A stretch of 64,000 nt of DNA from Deltaproteobacteria bacterium (GCA_016874795.1 VGTG01000003.1:1-64000), one strand, 5' to 3'; counted from the stretch's first letter, positions 27,801 through 37,355 are shown. The notes: a model not told the origin generated them from the letters alone. Translations and numbers: made by a program.

Positions 27801-27880
27801 GCGAGGGGGCGCCGCCCCCTCGCCGAGGCAGCGGCAAAGCCGCTACCTCTCCACTCCCCCGCTCGCCCTCCGCTCGGCCG
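27801..27880. repeat. Diverged copy of the two-hairpin repeat
   Basis: H1 is GCGAGGGGGC-GCC-GCCCCCTCGC (27801-27823, 10-bp stem, 3-base loop). H2 is AGGCAGCGGC-AAA-GCCGCTACCT (27826-27848, one mismatch, AAA loop). The tail CTCCCCCGCTCGCCCTCCG parallels the tail of the copies at 21.5 kb. The stem sequences differ from those copies, yet pairing, loop size and order are kept. It lies between the stop of the NTF2-like gene and the stop of tatD, so it could also terminate both. Confidence 0.75.
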
Positions 27881-27896
27881 CGCGCTGCCCGCGCGG

Positions 27897-28700
27897 TCAC
27901 GGATGGAAGAGCCTCGCGAAGTTCGCACCAATTTGCGCCGCGACTTCCGCGGACGTGACACCCCAGATCTCCGCTGCGTAGGCGGCCGTGCCGGCGACGT
28001 CGGCGGGCTCGCTCGGGCGGTCGCGGTCCGGCCCCAGGTACGGACAGTCGGTCTCGAGGAGGAGCTGATCGCGCGGCAGCGTCTCGAGCATCCGCGTGAA
28101 GCTCTCGGAGCGACGCACGTTCGCCGGGATCGAGAAGTAGTGTCCTTCCTCGGCGATCTGGCGAGCGAGCTTCACCTTGCCGCCGAAGCAGTGCCAGTTG
28201 ACGCGCTTCGCGCCCATGTCGACGAGGATCTCGAACGCACGGCGCTCGCGACGGCGCGAGTGCACGATCACCGGCTTCCCGGCTTCGAGCGCGATCGCGA
28301 CGAGCTCGCGAAACACGCGCTCCTGCGCTTCCCAGAGGGACTCGGGAACCCAGTGGCCGTCGAGCCCGATCTCACCGACGGCGATCGCGTCCGCGACATG
28401 CTCGCGCACCCACGCGATGCCCTCCGCCGACGTGAACTCCTCGCCGTCGCGCGGGTAGTCGACGCCGAGCGCGCGCATCTCGGTGATCACCGCGTCCACG
28501 GGATAGAAACCGAAGGCCGGCTTCACGAGCGGATCACGCGCGGCGAGCGCGCGCACCGCTTCGTTGTCGCGCGGGTTCAGCCCGTTCGCGACGATCGCGT
28601 CGACACCGGCCGCGCGCGCGCGCGCGAGCACGTCGTCTTCCCGCGCGGCGAGACGCGGGTGCGTCAGGTGCGCGTGCACGTCGACGAGGCCCACGACCAC
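27897..28700 (-). CDS. TatD-family metal-dependent hydrolase
   Basis: The 267-residue TIM-barrel protein has the metal ligands HAH in LVDVHAHLTHPR, AVGEIGLDGHW with the Glu, PVIVHSRR, the NWHCFGG histidine, and LLETDCPYL with the Asp. Members are 3'-5' exonucleases or deoxyribonucleases in other bacteria. It starts at GTG. It is convergent with the NTF2-like gene across the repeat element and divergent from the hydratase gene. Confidence 0.88.
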   Translation of the reverse strand: MVVGLVDVHAHLTHPRLAAREDDVLARARAAGVDAIVANGLNPRDNEAVRALAARDPLVKPAFGFYPVDAVITEMRALGVDYPRDGEEFTSAEGIAWVREHVADAIAVGEIGLDGHWVPESLWEAQERVFRELVAIALEAGKPVIVHSRRRERRAFEILVDMGAKRVNWHCFGGKVKLARQIAEEGHYFSIPANVRRSESFTRMLETLPRDQLLLETDCPYLGPDRDRPSEPADVAGTAAYAAEIWGVTSAEVAAQIGANFARLFHP

Positions 28701-28770
28701 GATCTAGCGCAAGCGAGCGGGCGCCGCCCGCGCTTGACACGTCATCAGCGCGTCGCGATGCTCCCGCCTC

Positions 28771-29613
28771 ATGGCGATCCACTACGAGAAAGACGGACAC
28801 GTCGTCACCATCACCATCGACCGTCCCGAGGCGCGGAACTCCCTCGACCTCGAGCACTTCGGCCAGCTCGCCGACTCGTGGATCCGCTATCGCGACGATC
28901 CCGAAGCGTTCGTCGCGATCCTGACCGGCGTCGGCGACGTCTACTGCGTCGGCGCCGACCTGAAGAAGTTCATCACACAGGTGACCGAGCGCGCCGCAGC
29001 ACTCCGCGCGGGCGACTCGAAGAAGATCGAGCCCGGTGAGAACTACAGCTTCTCCGACAGCCTCGTCGCGGTGCTTCGCGACGGCGCCGAGACCCGCGAC
29101 GGCAAGAAGTTCGAGCTCTACAAGCCCGTGATCGCGGCGGTGAACGGCCTCTGCGCGGCGGGCGGCCTCGAGATGATGTGGAGCACGGACCTGCGCGTGA
29201 TCTCCGAGGAGGCGTGGATCCAGCTCTCGGAGCCGCGCCGCGGTCTCTTCCCCGGCGGCGGCTCGACGGTGCACAGCGTCAGGCAGCTCTCGTGGTGCAA
29301 CGCGATGGAGGTGCTCCTCCTCGCCGAGCGCATCCTGCCGCAGCGCGCGCTCGAGATGGGGCTCGTGAACGCGGTCGTGCCGCGTGACCAGGTGATGGCG
29401 AAGGCGCGCGAGTGGGCCGCGACGATCTGCCTGAACGGACCGCTCGCGGTGCGCGCGTGCAAGGAGTCGGCGAAGAAGAGCACCTTCCTCGACCTGAAGT
29501 CCGCGCTCGACACCGAGATGAGCTACTCGTCCGGCGTCTTCGGGAGCGAGGACGCGAAGGAAGGCGTCGCCGCGTTCCGCGAGAAGCGTCCGCCGGTCTG
29601 GAAAGGTCGCTGA
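28771..29613 (+). CDS. Enoyl-CoA hydratase/isomerase family protein
   Basis: The 280-residue crotonase-fold protein has the oxyanion-hole regions GADLKKF and NGLCAAGGLEMMWSTDLRV, and both catalytic acids: Glu in GGLEMM and Glu in LSEPRRGLFPGGG. It should hydrate or isomerise an enoyl-CoA in fatty- or aromatic-acid breakdown. A charged insertion of about 25 residues (GDSKKIEPGENYSF region) lies between the two. The gene stands alone. Confidence 0.88.
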   Translation: MAIHYEKDGHVVTITIDRPEARNSLDLEHFGQLADSWIRYRDDPEAFVAILTGVGDVYCVGADLKKFITQVTERAAALRAGDSKKIEPGENYSFSDSLVAVLRDGAETRDGKKFELYKPVIAAVNGLCAAGGLEMMWSTDLRVISEEAWIQLSEPRRGLFPGGGSTVHSVRQLSWCNAMEVLLLAERILPQRALEMGLVNAVVPRDQVMAKAREWAATICLNGPLAVRACKESAKKSTFLDLKSALDTEMSYSSGVFGSEDAKEGVAAFREKRPPVWKGR

Positions 29614-29647
29614 GGCCGCTAGAGATCGCGGACGACGTTCGCGCGAC

Positions 29648-29686
29648 CGAGCGTGGCGGGGCCCGGTAGAGTCCCCGCCACGCTCG
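29648..29686. terminator. Strong bidirectional stem-loop
   Basis: CGAGCGTGGCGGGG (29648-29661) and CCCCGCCACGCTCG (29673-29686) form a perfect 14-bp stem with an 11-base loop. It lies between the convergent hydratase gene and the ELWxxDGT gene and is the clearest terminator-like hairpin in the window, though without a T-run. Confidence 0.75.
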
Positions 29687-29698
29687 ACCGCGAAGCCG

Positions 29699-32668
29699 CT
29701 AACGCTGCGGCAAGCGGATCGGACGGCCGTTTCGCGACGGCGGCGATCCACCCGGCCCGTCGCGCAAGCCGGCGAGCCAGCCGGAGCCACGTCCGCCCGA
29801 GCTCTCGCAGATCTCGGCGCACGAACCGGAGCCGTTGCTCGCTCCCGCGTCGCACTGCTCGTCGTGCTCGACGACGCCGTTGCCGCAGGAGACGGCCCAG
29901 AGCTCGTTCCCGTGCACGCGGTCGTTCGCGATCAGGAAGAGGCGGCCGTCTGCGGAGGCGAGCGTGTTCCCCTGGATCGCCCCGAAGATCCCCTGGAGAG
30001 TCGCCACGGGCCGTGTCCCGTCCGCGCTGCCATCGCTGACGTACAGCGCATCGCCTTCGGACGTAACTGCGGTGAAGTAGAGCCGCCCGTCGAGAGCGGT
30101 GAGGCCGGAAGTCCGCTGCACGTCGGGATCGAAGACGCGGCGCGTGCCGGCGTCGGTCCCATCCGAGCGCCAGAGAACGTCCTTCGTCGTGAAGCCGTTC
30201 GGGAAGATCTGGTCGGGCTCCTCGACGAAGAAGTAGACCACACCGTGGAGCGAGACGAAGCCGGGGTCGAAGGTGAGGGGCTGCACGAAGGACTCGATCC
30301 GACGAGTTCCGGCGGACGTGCCGTCGCTCACTCAGAGCTCGTCGGTATCGTGGGATTCAGCCCCCGCGCTCGAGAAGAGCACGCGATCCCGCGAGAGCGG
30401 AGCGATCCGGATGGCATCACCGAACGGGATCCCGTCCCCTGGGCCGAGGTCGACCACCATGAAGGTGCCCGCCTCGGTCCCGTCGCTTCGCCAGAGCTCG
30501 CGGCCGTTCACGCCGTCATCGGCGGTGAAGAAGAGCAACGAGCCCGACGCCGTCTGATGCGACTCGTACAGATCGAGCGACTCCCCTCGGCCGGGGCGGA
30601 TGTCGCGCACGAGGTGAGTTCCCGCGGCGGTCCCGTCGGTTGCCCAGAGCTCGTAGCCGTGATCGGGGTCGGCCGCGGCGAAGAAGAGGGTGTTGCCGAC
30701 GGACCCGATGATCCGCGGGTTGGAGGACGCGCCGCCCGGCACGATGTCCGCGACGAGCGTCGTCGTCGTGCCGTCGGTCTTCCAGAGCTCGGAGCCGACG
30801 CTCGTGGTCGTCCCCGGGACGACGTACACCGTGTCTCCGACGGCGGCGATCTGCGCATAGCCGTGCGTGGTCGAGCCGAAGTCGTGCACGAGCACGACTC
30901 CGGTGGCGTTTCCGTTCGTCCGCCAGAGCTCCGAGTCGCTCGAAAGGAAGAAGACGCTGCCCCGCGCCGCGGCGAGTCGCTGCTGCCCGAGAGGGTCGAA
31001 ATTGAGGGGGTCGACCTCGACGGCATCGAGACCCGGCACGATTCCCGTCCCGGCCGCCGTGCCGTCGCTCCGGTAGAGGCGCGTCGCTTCACCGAGGTCC
31101 GGATCGCCGAAGTAGAAGACCTGGTCGCCGAGAGGAACGAGCGGGCCATAGGTGTCGTAGTAGTTGAAGAAGTCGGCCGTCCCCCGGAACAGGTCGGCGA
31201 GCATCGCCGTCCCGGCGGCAGTACCGTCGGTCGCCCAGAGCTCCTGGCCGTGCTGTCGATCGTTGGCCGTGAAGAGCAGACGATTGCCGAGAGCGGTGAG
31301 ATGCTGCGGGCTGCTGCCGTGGCCGGGCACGATGTCGGCGACACGGCGCGTCCCCGCGACCGTCCCGTCGGTGACCCAGACCTCCTCGTCGTGCCCCGGC
31401 TCGCGCGCGACGAAGAACACGCGGTTGCCGACGACCGTGAGCTGACCGACGACGTGGCCGGGCGCGCAGGCCTCGATGTGGGTGTCGCGCAGCATCACCG
31501 TCCCGGCAGGCGTCCCATCCGTCACCCAAAGCTCGTGGTTCTTGTCGTAGTTCGAAGCGGAGGAGGCGACGAAGTAGAGCCGTCCGCCCACTTCGACGAG
31601 CGGATCGTGCCGGCGGGTGCCGCTCTCGGTGAGGCGGAACGTACCGGCATCGGTTCCGTCCGTCGTCCAGAGCTCCGGTGCGGCCGGCGCGAGCACGTCG
31701 AGATTCGAGACGGCGAAGACGACGCGGCCGTTGAAGACCGTGCGGGGATAGACGCCGCCGCTTCCCGGGCCGGGGAGATGATCGCGCACGAGGACGGTTC
31801 CGGCCGCCGTGCCGTCGCTCCGCCAGAGCTCGGCTCCGTGCACGCCGTCGTCCGCTTCGAAGTACACGCGACCGTCGAGCTCCACGAACGGCATCCGGGG
31901 AAATCTTCCTTGACCGGGAAGCCGCTCGGAATCGAGCGCTCCGTCGGGACCCGGGAGGATGTCGAGGGCGAGACGCGTTCCCGCGGCGGTGCCGTCGGAG
32001 ACCCAGAGCTCCGGACCGTGTGCGCCGTCGTCGGCGCGGAAGAAGATCCGATCGTCCGAAGCGGTGAGCTGGCTCGGTTCGGAGGGTTCGAGGCCGGGCC
32101 GGATGTCCGCGACGCGCCTCGTTCCGCCGCGCGTGCCGTCGGTCCGCCAGAGCTCGCGACCGTGCTCCGCATCGCCCGCGGCGAAGTAGAGGACTCCGCC
32201 CGCGACGGCGAAGTTGCGCGGATTCGACCCGATCTCGCCGCGGCGGAGGTCGCCGACGAGCCAGGTGCCTCCTGTGGTGCCGTCGCTCCGCCAGAGCTCC
32301 TCTCCGTGCCCGCCGTCGTCCGCCGAGAAGTAGAGGATGCCGTTCACGTCGAATGGCTTGGACGGGAACGAGCTCCCCGCGCCGGGGTGGATGTCCTTCA
32401 CCAGCCGCGTCCCCGCGGAGGTACCGTCGCTCGCCCAGAGCTCCTGTCCGAGCTCGGCCGTGCGGCCGACGAAGTAGACGAGGTTGCCCGAGCGCGCGAG
32501 CCGGGAAGCACCCGGCCGGTAGTCGACGTCGAGCGGCGTCGTGTTCTGGTCGGCGACGAGCTCGATCGAGCCTCGTGCGGAGGCTTCATGCGGAAGGAGA
32601 GCGCCGAGGGCGCTCGCGACGACGAGGGTGCACGCAAGGCGGGCGCTCCTCCGATGAGCGAAGGACAT
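29699..32668 (-). pseudogene. ELWxxDGT-repeat secreted protein, interrupted by one in-frame TGA
   Basis: From the ATG at 32668 (GGAG seven bases upstream) a signal peptide (residues 1-32) leads into about 14 repeats of the form ELWxxDGTxAGTxLVxDIxPG. At 30334-30332 the repeat reads EL-stop-VSDGT, and the same frame then stays open for 209 codons to 29699 with three more repeats. The stop therefore replaces a conserved TGG by TGA. The C-terminus has CGNGVVEHDEQCDAG and two further Cys, resembling the myxobacterial disulfide-rich repeat. The 778-residue upstream part alone could still be exported. Function is unknown; such propeller-like repeats are usually surface proteins. Confidence 0.8.
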
Positions 32669-33122
32669 CTTCTTTCTCCGGTCTTTCGTTTGTTGATTCG
32701 TACTGCGGTGGGACCGGCTCACGGCCGGTCGAAGAGACGGTCTACGGCGACGACCCCACACGGCCCGCCCGCGCCGGGTCGGCTCGAAAGCCCCCCGTGC
32801 GCGAGCGGGACCGTGCTTGACCCCACAGCCCCTCCTCCAACCCGCGAAATGGATGCATCCGGAGTCGGAGGGTGCGGTCGCTCGATGCTCGGCCGGCTGT
32901 CGGCGCCACGTGGCTCGCACGGGTGTGCGGAGCGTGTCGGAGCCGATCTCGCAAGGTGTTCGCGGCGATCCCGCCGCGAGCATCGAAAGGGCGCATCCTC
33001 GTCCTCGTGGTCGTCGTTGCCGTTCGAGCCGAGGGGAGCGGGAGAGAATCCGTGAAGGCGAGGCGGAGGCTCCGAGTAAGAATTTCAATAAGCTACGGGA
33101 AAATGGTGCACAAGCAACTTTC
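32669..33122. other. Non-coding region upstream of the ELWxxDGT gene
   Basis: I see no supported gene in these 454 bases. GACCGGC (32712-32718) and GCCGGTC (32724-32730) form a 7-bp stem in the leader of the ELWxxDGT transcript. An AT-richer patch at about 33075-33125 (TAAGAATTTCAATAAGCTAC) is unusual for the window and is a candidate promoter or terminator, being just after the stop of the alpha/beta hydrolase gene. Confidence 0.45.
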
Positions 33123-33806
33123 TCATTCGACGAACCTCGCCACCGCATCCGCCAGCTCGTCCAGCACCGCGTCGTCGGTGCGCCCCGACCTCTTCCGCAC
33201 GTGGAACGAGTGATCGGCGTCGTCGACGACATGGAGAGTCGCGAGCGGGCCGAGCCTGCCGCACACGTCTCCGACCAACCCGAGGTCGGCGAGCGGATCG
33301 CGCGTCCCCTGGAGGAAGAGCATCGGCACGCGCACCGAAGCGAGATGGTCGGCGCGCTCGGTCGAGGGCTTTCCTGCCGGGTGGAGAGGAAAGCCGAGGA
33401 AGACGAGGCCCGCCACGTCTTCGGGCGGCGTCGCGGCGAGGAGATGCGACGTCATGCGTCCCCCCATCGACTTCCCGCCCGCCACGAGCTTCAGGCCCGG
33501 TGCACGCTCGCGCGCGAGCTCGATCGCGGCCGCGACCGTCGCGAGGAGGACCGGGCGCGGATCGGGGCGACGCGAGCCCTGCTCGATGTACGGGAACTGG
33601 TAGCGGAGCGTCGCGATGCTCCGCTCCGCGAGCCGCTCCACGACCGCGTCGAGGAACGGCTGCCGCATGCCCGCGCCGGCGCCGTGCGCGAGGACGTACA
33701 TCGTCTTGCTGCCCGGCGGCAGCCGAAGGAGCGCGCTCACCTCGCCCGCGCGCTCGCCGATGCGAAGGCGGAGCTCCTCGTCGGAGCCGCGATCCTCTCC
33801 GGCCAC
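33123..33806 (-). CDS. Alpha/beta hydrolase, KANL3/Tex30 (dienelactone hydrolase-like) type
   Basis: The 227-residue protein starts at the GTG at 33806 with GGAGG seven bases upstream. It has YVLAHGAGAGMRQPFLDAV near residue 35, the LRYQFPYIEQGSRRPD block, nucleophile Ser in GGKSMGGRM, Asp in LQGTRDPLAD and His in DADHSFHV, so the catalytic triad is complete. The physiological substrate is not known for this family. It follows the diheme-type cytochrome gene by 17 bases and is probably cotranscribed. Confidence 0.85.
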   Translation of the reverse strand: MAGEDRGSDEELRLRIGERAGEVSALLRLPPGSKTMYVLAHGAGAGMRQPFLDAVVERLAERSIATLRYQFPYIEQGSRRPDPRPVLLATVAAAIELARERAPGLKLVAGGKSMGGRMTSHLLAATPPEDVAGLVFLGFPLHPAGKPSTERADHLASVRVPMLFLQGTRDPLADLGLVGDVCGRLGPLATLHVVDDADHSFHVRKRSGRTDDAVLDELADAVARFVE

Positions 33807-33823
33807 GATCTGACCTCCAGGGC

Positions 33824-34714
33824 CTACTCGATCTCGTGCACGATCGGGGGGACCGTGCGGATGTACGCGGCGATCGCCTTCAGGTCCTCGGGATTCGCGT
33901 TCCCATAGCCCGGTCCGCCGGCGACGCCGTCGACGACGTCGCCCATCAGGCCCTGGACGTTGTCCATGTCCGGCAGCATGCCCATCTCGAGTACGCTCAC
34001 GATGTCGGACTCGTCCCACTTGCCGATGCCGGTCTTCGGGTCGCTCGTGATGTTGGGCACGGTCTCGCCGAGCGGTCCGTCCTCGATGCCCGCGAGGTGC
34101 ATGTCGTCGTCCGGTGCGCCGAAGCGATCGCGCGGCGTGTGGCAGTCGCCGCAGATCGCGACGTGATCCGAGAGGTAGCGCCCGCGCTCGATCCCGTCCT
34201 TGGGTGCGACGCGCGGCGTCTCCACCGAAGGAGCGAAGAGGAGACGCCAGGCGCGGAACGCGAGACGCGGAAACGGCAGGCTCACCTCGTGCGGCCGGTT
34301 CTCGCGCGCGACGGGCTTCAGCGTGCGAAGCCAGGCGATCAGGTCGCTCGCGTCCACGTCGGACATGCCGGCATAGCGATAGTAGGGCATGACCGGTGAC
34401 TCGATCGCGCCATCCGGGAGCACGCCGCGGCGGAGCGCCGCGTCGATCTCGTCGTCGCTCCACGTCCCGATGCCGGTGTCCCGATCGCCCGTGATGTTCG
34501 TCGAGTAGAAGGTGCCGAACGGGGTCGGGATCTTCTTTCCGCCTGCGCCGACGGGACCGTCGGCGATCGTGTGGCACCCGCAGCCGCCGGCGAGCGCCGC
34601 GACCTGCGCCCCGCGCGCCGGATCGCCTGCGCCGCCGAGGCGCCGCTCCGTCTGGCACCCCGCCGCGACGACCGCGGCGACGGCGGCGAGGACTCCGAAT
34701 CTCGCACCTGTCAA
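33824..34714 (-). CDS. Lipoprotein c-type cytochrome with one CXCH and one CXXCH site
   Basis: I choose the TTG at 34714, preceded by GGAGG, because it gives a 20-residue lipoprotein signal ending VVAAGC; the frame extends to 34795. Two cytochrome c modules follow. The second site is CGDCH in AICGDCHTPRD. The first is C-G-C-H (34571-34582), with only one residue between the cysteines, in a context (ALAGGCGCHT) otherwise typical of CXXCH. Axial ligand candidates are MPYYRYAGM and MLPDM. It may transfer electrons outside the inner membrane. It is divergent from the membrane protein gene. Confidence 0.82.
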   Translation of the reverse strand: MTGARFGVLAAVAAVVAAGCQTERRLGGAGDPARGAQVAALAGGCGCHTIADGPVGAGGKKIPTPFGTFYSTNITGDRDTGIGTWSDDEIDAALRRGVLPDGAIESPVMPYYRYAGMSDVDASDLIAWLRTLKPVARENRPHEVSLPFPRLAFRAWRLLFAPSVETPRVAPKDGIERGRYLSDHVAICGDCHTPRDRFGAPDDDMHLAGIEDGPLGETVPNITSDPKTGIGKWDESDIVSVLEMGMLPDMDNVQGLMGDVVDGVAGGPGYGNANPEDLKAIAAYIRTVPPIVHEIE

Positions 34715-34803
34715 AGCTACCCTCCGGACCCGGCGTGTGAGATCACGTCTCGCGGGGCCGAGCCCGGCCATAGTCTCTCGAGCGAGACGACTCAACGAGC
34801 CCG

Positions 34804-35556
34804 ATGACCTTTCACGACATCTACCGGAGCGAATGGCAGGGGACGTGGGCGCTGTGGGTCGTCCCGCTCGCGTTCCTCGGCTGGCTGCGCCTCTCGGCGA
34901 CGGCCCGGGAGCGCGCCGGGAGCGCCGCTCCGGACGTGCGCTTCGTGCACCTCTACTCGGCCGTCTTCGCGCTCGAGTCGCTCGCCGACTCGTTCGCGAC
35001 CGGCCCTCTGTCGCGCTGGCTCGGCATCTCCGGGACCGCCGCGGGAACCGCGACGATGGTCTTCTTCGTCCTCGTCGGCGACTTCCGCGTCCTTCTGCTC
35101 CTTTTCCGGCTCGGGCGCCCGGAGCGGACTGTCACTTCGGTCTCGCGCTCCGCCGCGCTATGGACGCTCCTCGTCCCGCTCACGGCGCTCTGGATGGACT
35201 TCGGGCTTCGCGCGATCTTCGGCGAGCTGCCGGGACAGACGATCTGGGTCCTGTACGAGCTGGCGTTCTTCGGGCTCGCGATGTTCCTGCGGAACGGCTG
35301 GATCCCCGCCTACGCGGCGTCGAATCCGCCCGCGCGGATCGCCTACCTGCGGGCGATCATGAGCTACGTCGCGCTCTACTACGCGCTCTGGGCGACCGCC
35401 GACGTCCTCATCCTGATCTTCGGACGCGACGAGGGATGGGGGCTCCGCATCCTGCCGAACCAGCTCTACTACGCCTTCTGGGTGCCCTTCGCGTACTTCC
35501 TCTTCTTCTCGCGAAGGTACGCCTCGCCGATCGCGTCGACCCAGACCTCGAGGTAG
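34804..35556 (+). CDS. Multi-pass membrane protein, function unknown
   Basis: The 250-residue protein has about six or seven hydrophobic helices (for example WALWVVPLAFLGWLRL, MVFFVLVGDFRVLLLLF, IWVLYELAFFGLAMFL, YYAFWVPFAYFLFF). I recognise no family motif. It is divergent from the lipoprotein cytochrome gene (90-base gap), and its last 88 bases overlap convergently with the creatininase fusion gene. A role in electron transfer is only a guess from context. Confidence 0.7.
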   Translation: MTFHDIYRSEWQGTWALWVVPLAFLGWLRLSATARERAGSAAPDVRFVHLYSAVFALESLADSFATGPLSRWLGISGTAAGTATMVFFVLVGDFRVLLLLFRLGRPERTVTSVSRSAALWTLLVPLTALWMDFGLRAIFGELPGQTIWVLYELAFFGLAMFLRNGWIPAYAASNPPARIAYLRAIMSYVALYYALWATADVLILIFGRDEGWGLRILPNQLYYAFWVPFAYFLFFSRRYASPIASTQTSR

Positions 35557-37355
35557 CGCTCCGCGCGCGCCGCTTCCGCGCCGCGGGGATCGCCGACGGT
35601 CCCGTCGGCCGCGTTCGCGCGCAAGCTTGGATAGAAGAGATCGCCCGGCGCGAGCGCCGGGTCGACGACACCCGCCGCGAAGCGCTCCGCGCGCACGCTC
35701 TCCGGCGCGAGCGCCAGCAGGATCGAGGCCTCGATCTCGCCCGCGTGCAGGCCGCCCGCGCTCGCGGCGACTCCGTGACGCTCGCCCTCGGCCTGCAGAA
35801 GCGGCAAGAGCACGCCGGGACCGGGCGCCACGATCACCTCGATCTCGCGCTTCTCGCCGTGCTTCTCGCGAAGCTTCGGCAGGATTGCGGCGAGTGCCAC
35901 GTCGTTCCCGCCGTGCGCGGAGAGAAGGAGGAGCCGCGAAACGCCGTGCGTCGCGAGCGAGCCGGTGAGATCGTCGAGGACGGCCGCGAGCGTCTCCTCC
36001 TCGAGCGAGAGCGTACCCGGAAACGCGAGATGCTCGCGCGCGCATCCGAACGGCAGCACGGGAAGCCGGATCGCCTCGGGAAAGCGCGCGCAGAACCGCT
36101 CGGCGAGCGACTCCGCGATCCACGCGTCGGTCGCGAACGGCAGATGCGGCCCGTGCTGCTCGATCGAGCCGAGCGGCAAGACGGCGGTGTCGACGGCGCC
36201 CGCGAAAAGCCGCTCGACGTCCGGCCACGCGAGCGCTTCGAGCGCGTGCCCGCTCGCCCGGAGCGCGGGGATCCTGGGCTCGCTTCGCCCGACCTCGTAG
36301 ATCGGCCCGTCCTTTCCGCGTCCCGGCCAGTCGTCCGGGTCGATGCTCCGCTCCTCGAGGAAGCGCATCACGAGCGCGTTCAGCATCGCCTCGTGCTCGA
36401 ACGTCGCCAGCGCTCCCGGGAGCTCGGCGTGAAGACGGTATAGGCGGGACTTCGTGGGCAAGATGCGCGCGAGTCGATCGAGGAGCTCCGCTTCGCTCCA
36501 CGCGTCCGGTCGCCCGAGCGCGAGGAACGTCGTCGGCTCCGCGCACGCCTGCTGGAACGCGCCGTGTGCGACCTCGATCGGATCCCACACCGGCGGCAGC
36601 GGGCGCAGCATCCCCTCGAGGACCTTGAAGCGGAGGTTCCAGACGCACTCCGCGTAGCCGCCGGTCGCGAGGAACGAGAGCGGACCGTCGAAGGCGGCGG
36701 CGTCGAGGCCCGCGCACTCGCGCCGGAGACGCTCGGGCGCTTCCGCGACGGCGCGCACGACGCGGTCCGCGATCGAGTCGAGCGCTCGCAGCGTGTCCGC
36801 ATGGCCGAGCGACGCGGCGATGCGAAGCGCCGCCGCGAGCCCGAGCATCGGACCGGTGACGCGGAGGAGAGAGCCGTACTCCTCGGCGCCGGCGAACGGG
36901 ACGATCGCGACTCCGCGCTGCTCGAGGACGCCGACGAGATCGCGCTTCTCCTGCGGGATCGCCACGGGATCGTCGGGAGCCGAAGCGGTGACGAGGACCG
37001 CGTGCGAGAAGCGATCGAGCGCGCCGAAGGCGAGGCGCGCGTTCGGCGAGAGCCCCTGCGAGAAGACGACGAGCACGTCGCCCGCGCGCACGTCGCCCGC
37101 GCGCGGGTCGCGCGGCGGCTCGCGGAGAGCGCCGAGCGGCGCGAATCGTGCCGCGATCCCGCCGTCGTCGAGGACCTGCGCGAGAAAGCGCGCATGTGCG
37201 GCCGAGCTGCCGAGTCCGGTCGTCACCACGCGAGCGCCGCGCTTCGCGCGGAAGCCGAGCTCGGGAGGCTTCGCCGCGAGGGCTTCGCGGAGGAGCTCCG
37301 GCAGAGCGGCGATGCGCTCGGCCAGCCGCCCGCGGCCGCCCTCGCCCACGCTCAC
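35469..37355 (-). CDS. SIS domain-creatininase fusion protein
   Basis: The 628-residue protein fuses two families. Residues 40-350 form a double SIS (sugar-phosphate isomerase/binding) region with VVTTGLGSSAAHARFLAQ, VVFSQGLSPNAR and a second half around FLATGGYAECVWNLRFKV. Residues 378-620 form a creatininase/formamide-hydrolase domain with metal ligands Glu399, His401 and Asp410 in GSIEQHGPHLPFATD, SAHGGN (His491) and HAGEIEAS (His537, Glu540). Its GTG start overlaps the stop of the GTP cyclohydrolase-like gene as GTGA. In that context a formamide hydrolase acting on a ribosyl-phosphate pyrimidine, as archaeal ArfB does, is my leading hypothesis. Creatinine hydrolysis or MftE-like peptidase activity are alternatives. 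Confidence 0.85.
   Translation of the reverse strand: MSVGEGGRGRLAERIAALPELLREALAAKPPELGFRAKRGARVVTTGLGSSAAHARFLAQVLDDGGIAARFAPLGALREPPRDPRAGDVRAGDVLVVFSQGLSPNARLAFGALDRFSHAVLVTASAPDDPVAIPQEKRDLVGVLEQRGVAIVPFAGAEEYGSLLRVTGPMLGLAAALRIAASLGHADTLRALDSIADRVVRAVAEAPERLRRECAGLDAAAFDGPLSFLATGGYAECVWNLRFKVLEGMLRPLPPVWDPIEVAHGAFQQACAEPTTFLALGRPDAWSEAELLDRLARILPTKSRLYRLHAELPGALATFEHEAMLNALVMRFLEERSIDPDDWPGRGKDGPIYEVGRSEPRIPALRASGHALEALAWPDVERLFAGAVDTAVLPLGSIEQHGPHLPFATDAWIAESLAERFCARFPEAIRLPVLPFGCAREHLAFPGTLSLEEETLAAVLDDLTGSLATHGVSRLLLLSAHGGNDVALAAILPKLREKHGEKREIEVIVAPGPGVLLPLLQAEGERHGVAASAGGLHAGEIEASILLALAPESVRAERFAAGVVDPALAPGDLFYPSLRANAADGTVGDPRGAEAARAERYLEVWVDAIGEAYLREKKRKYAKGTQKA

Noticed and set aside
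29619-29855. Possible frameshifted membrane-anchor end of the ELWxxDGT protein in the next frame
   Set aside because: The alternative frame is arginine-rich and not hydrophobic, so it does not look like a GlyGly-CTERM or other anchor.
33100-33122. TGGTGCACAAGCAAC as a sigma-54 promoter
   Set aside because: It lacks the GG and GC dinucleotides at the required spacing and no suitable gene starts downstream.
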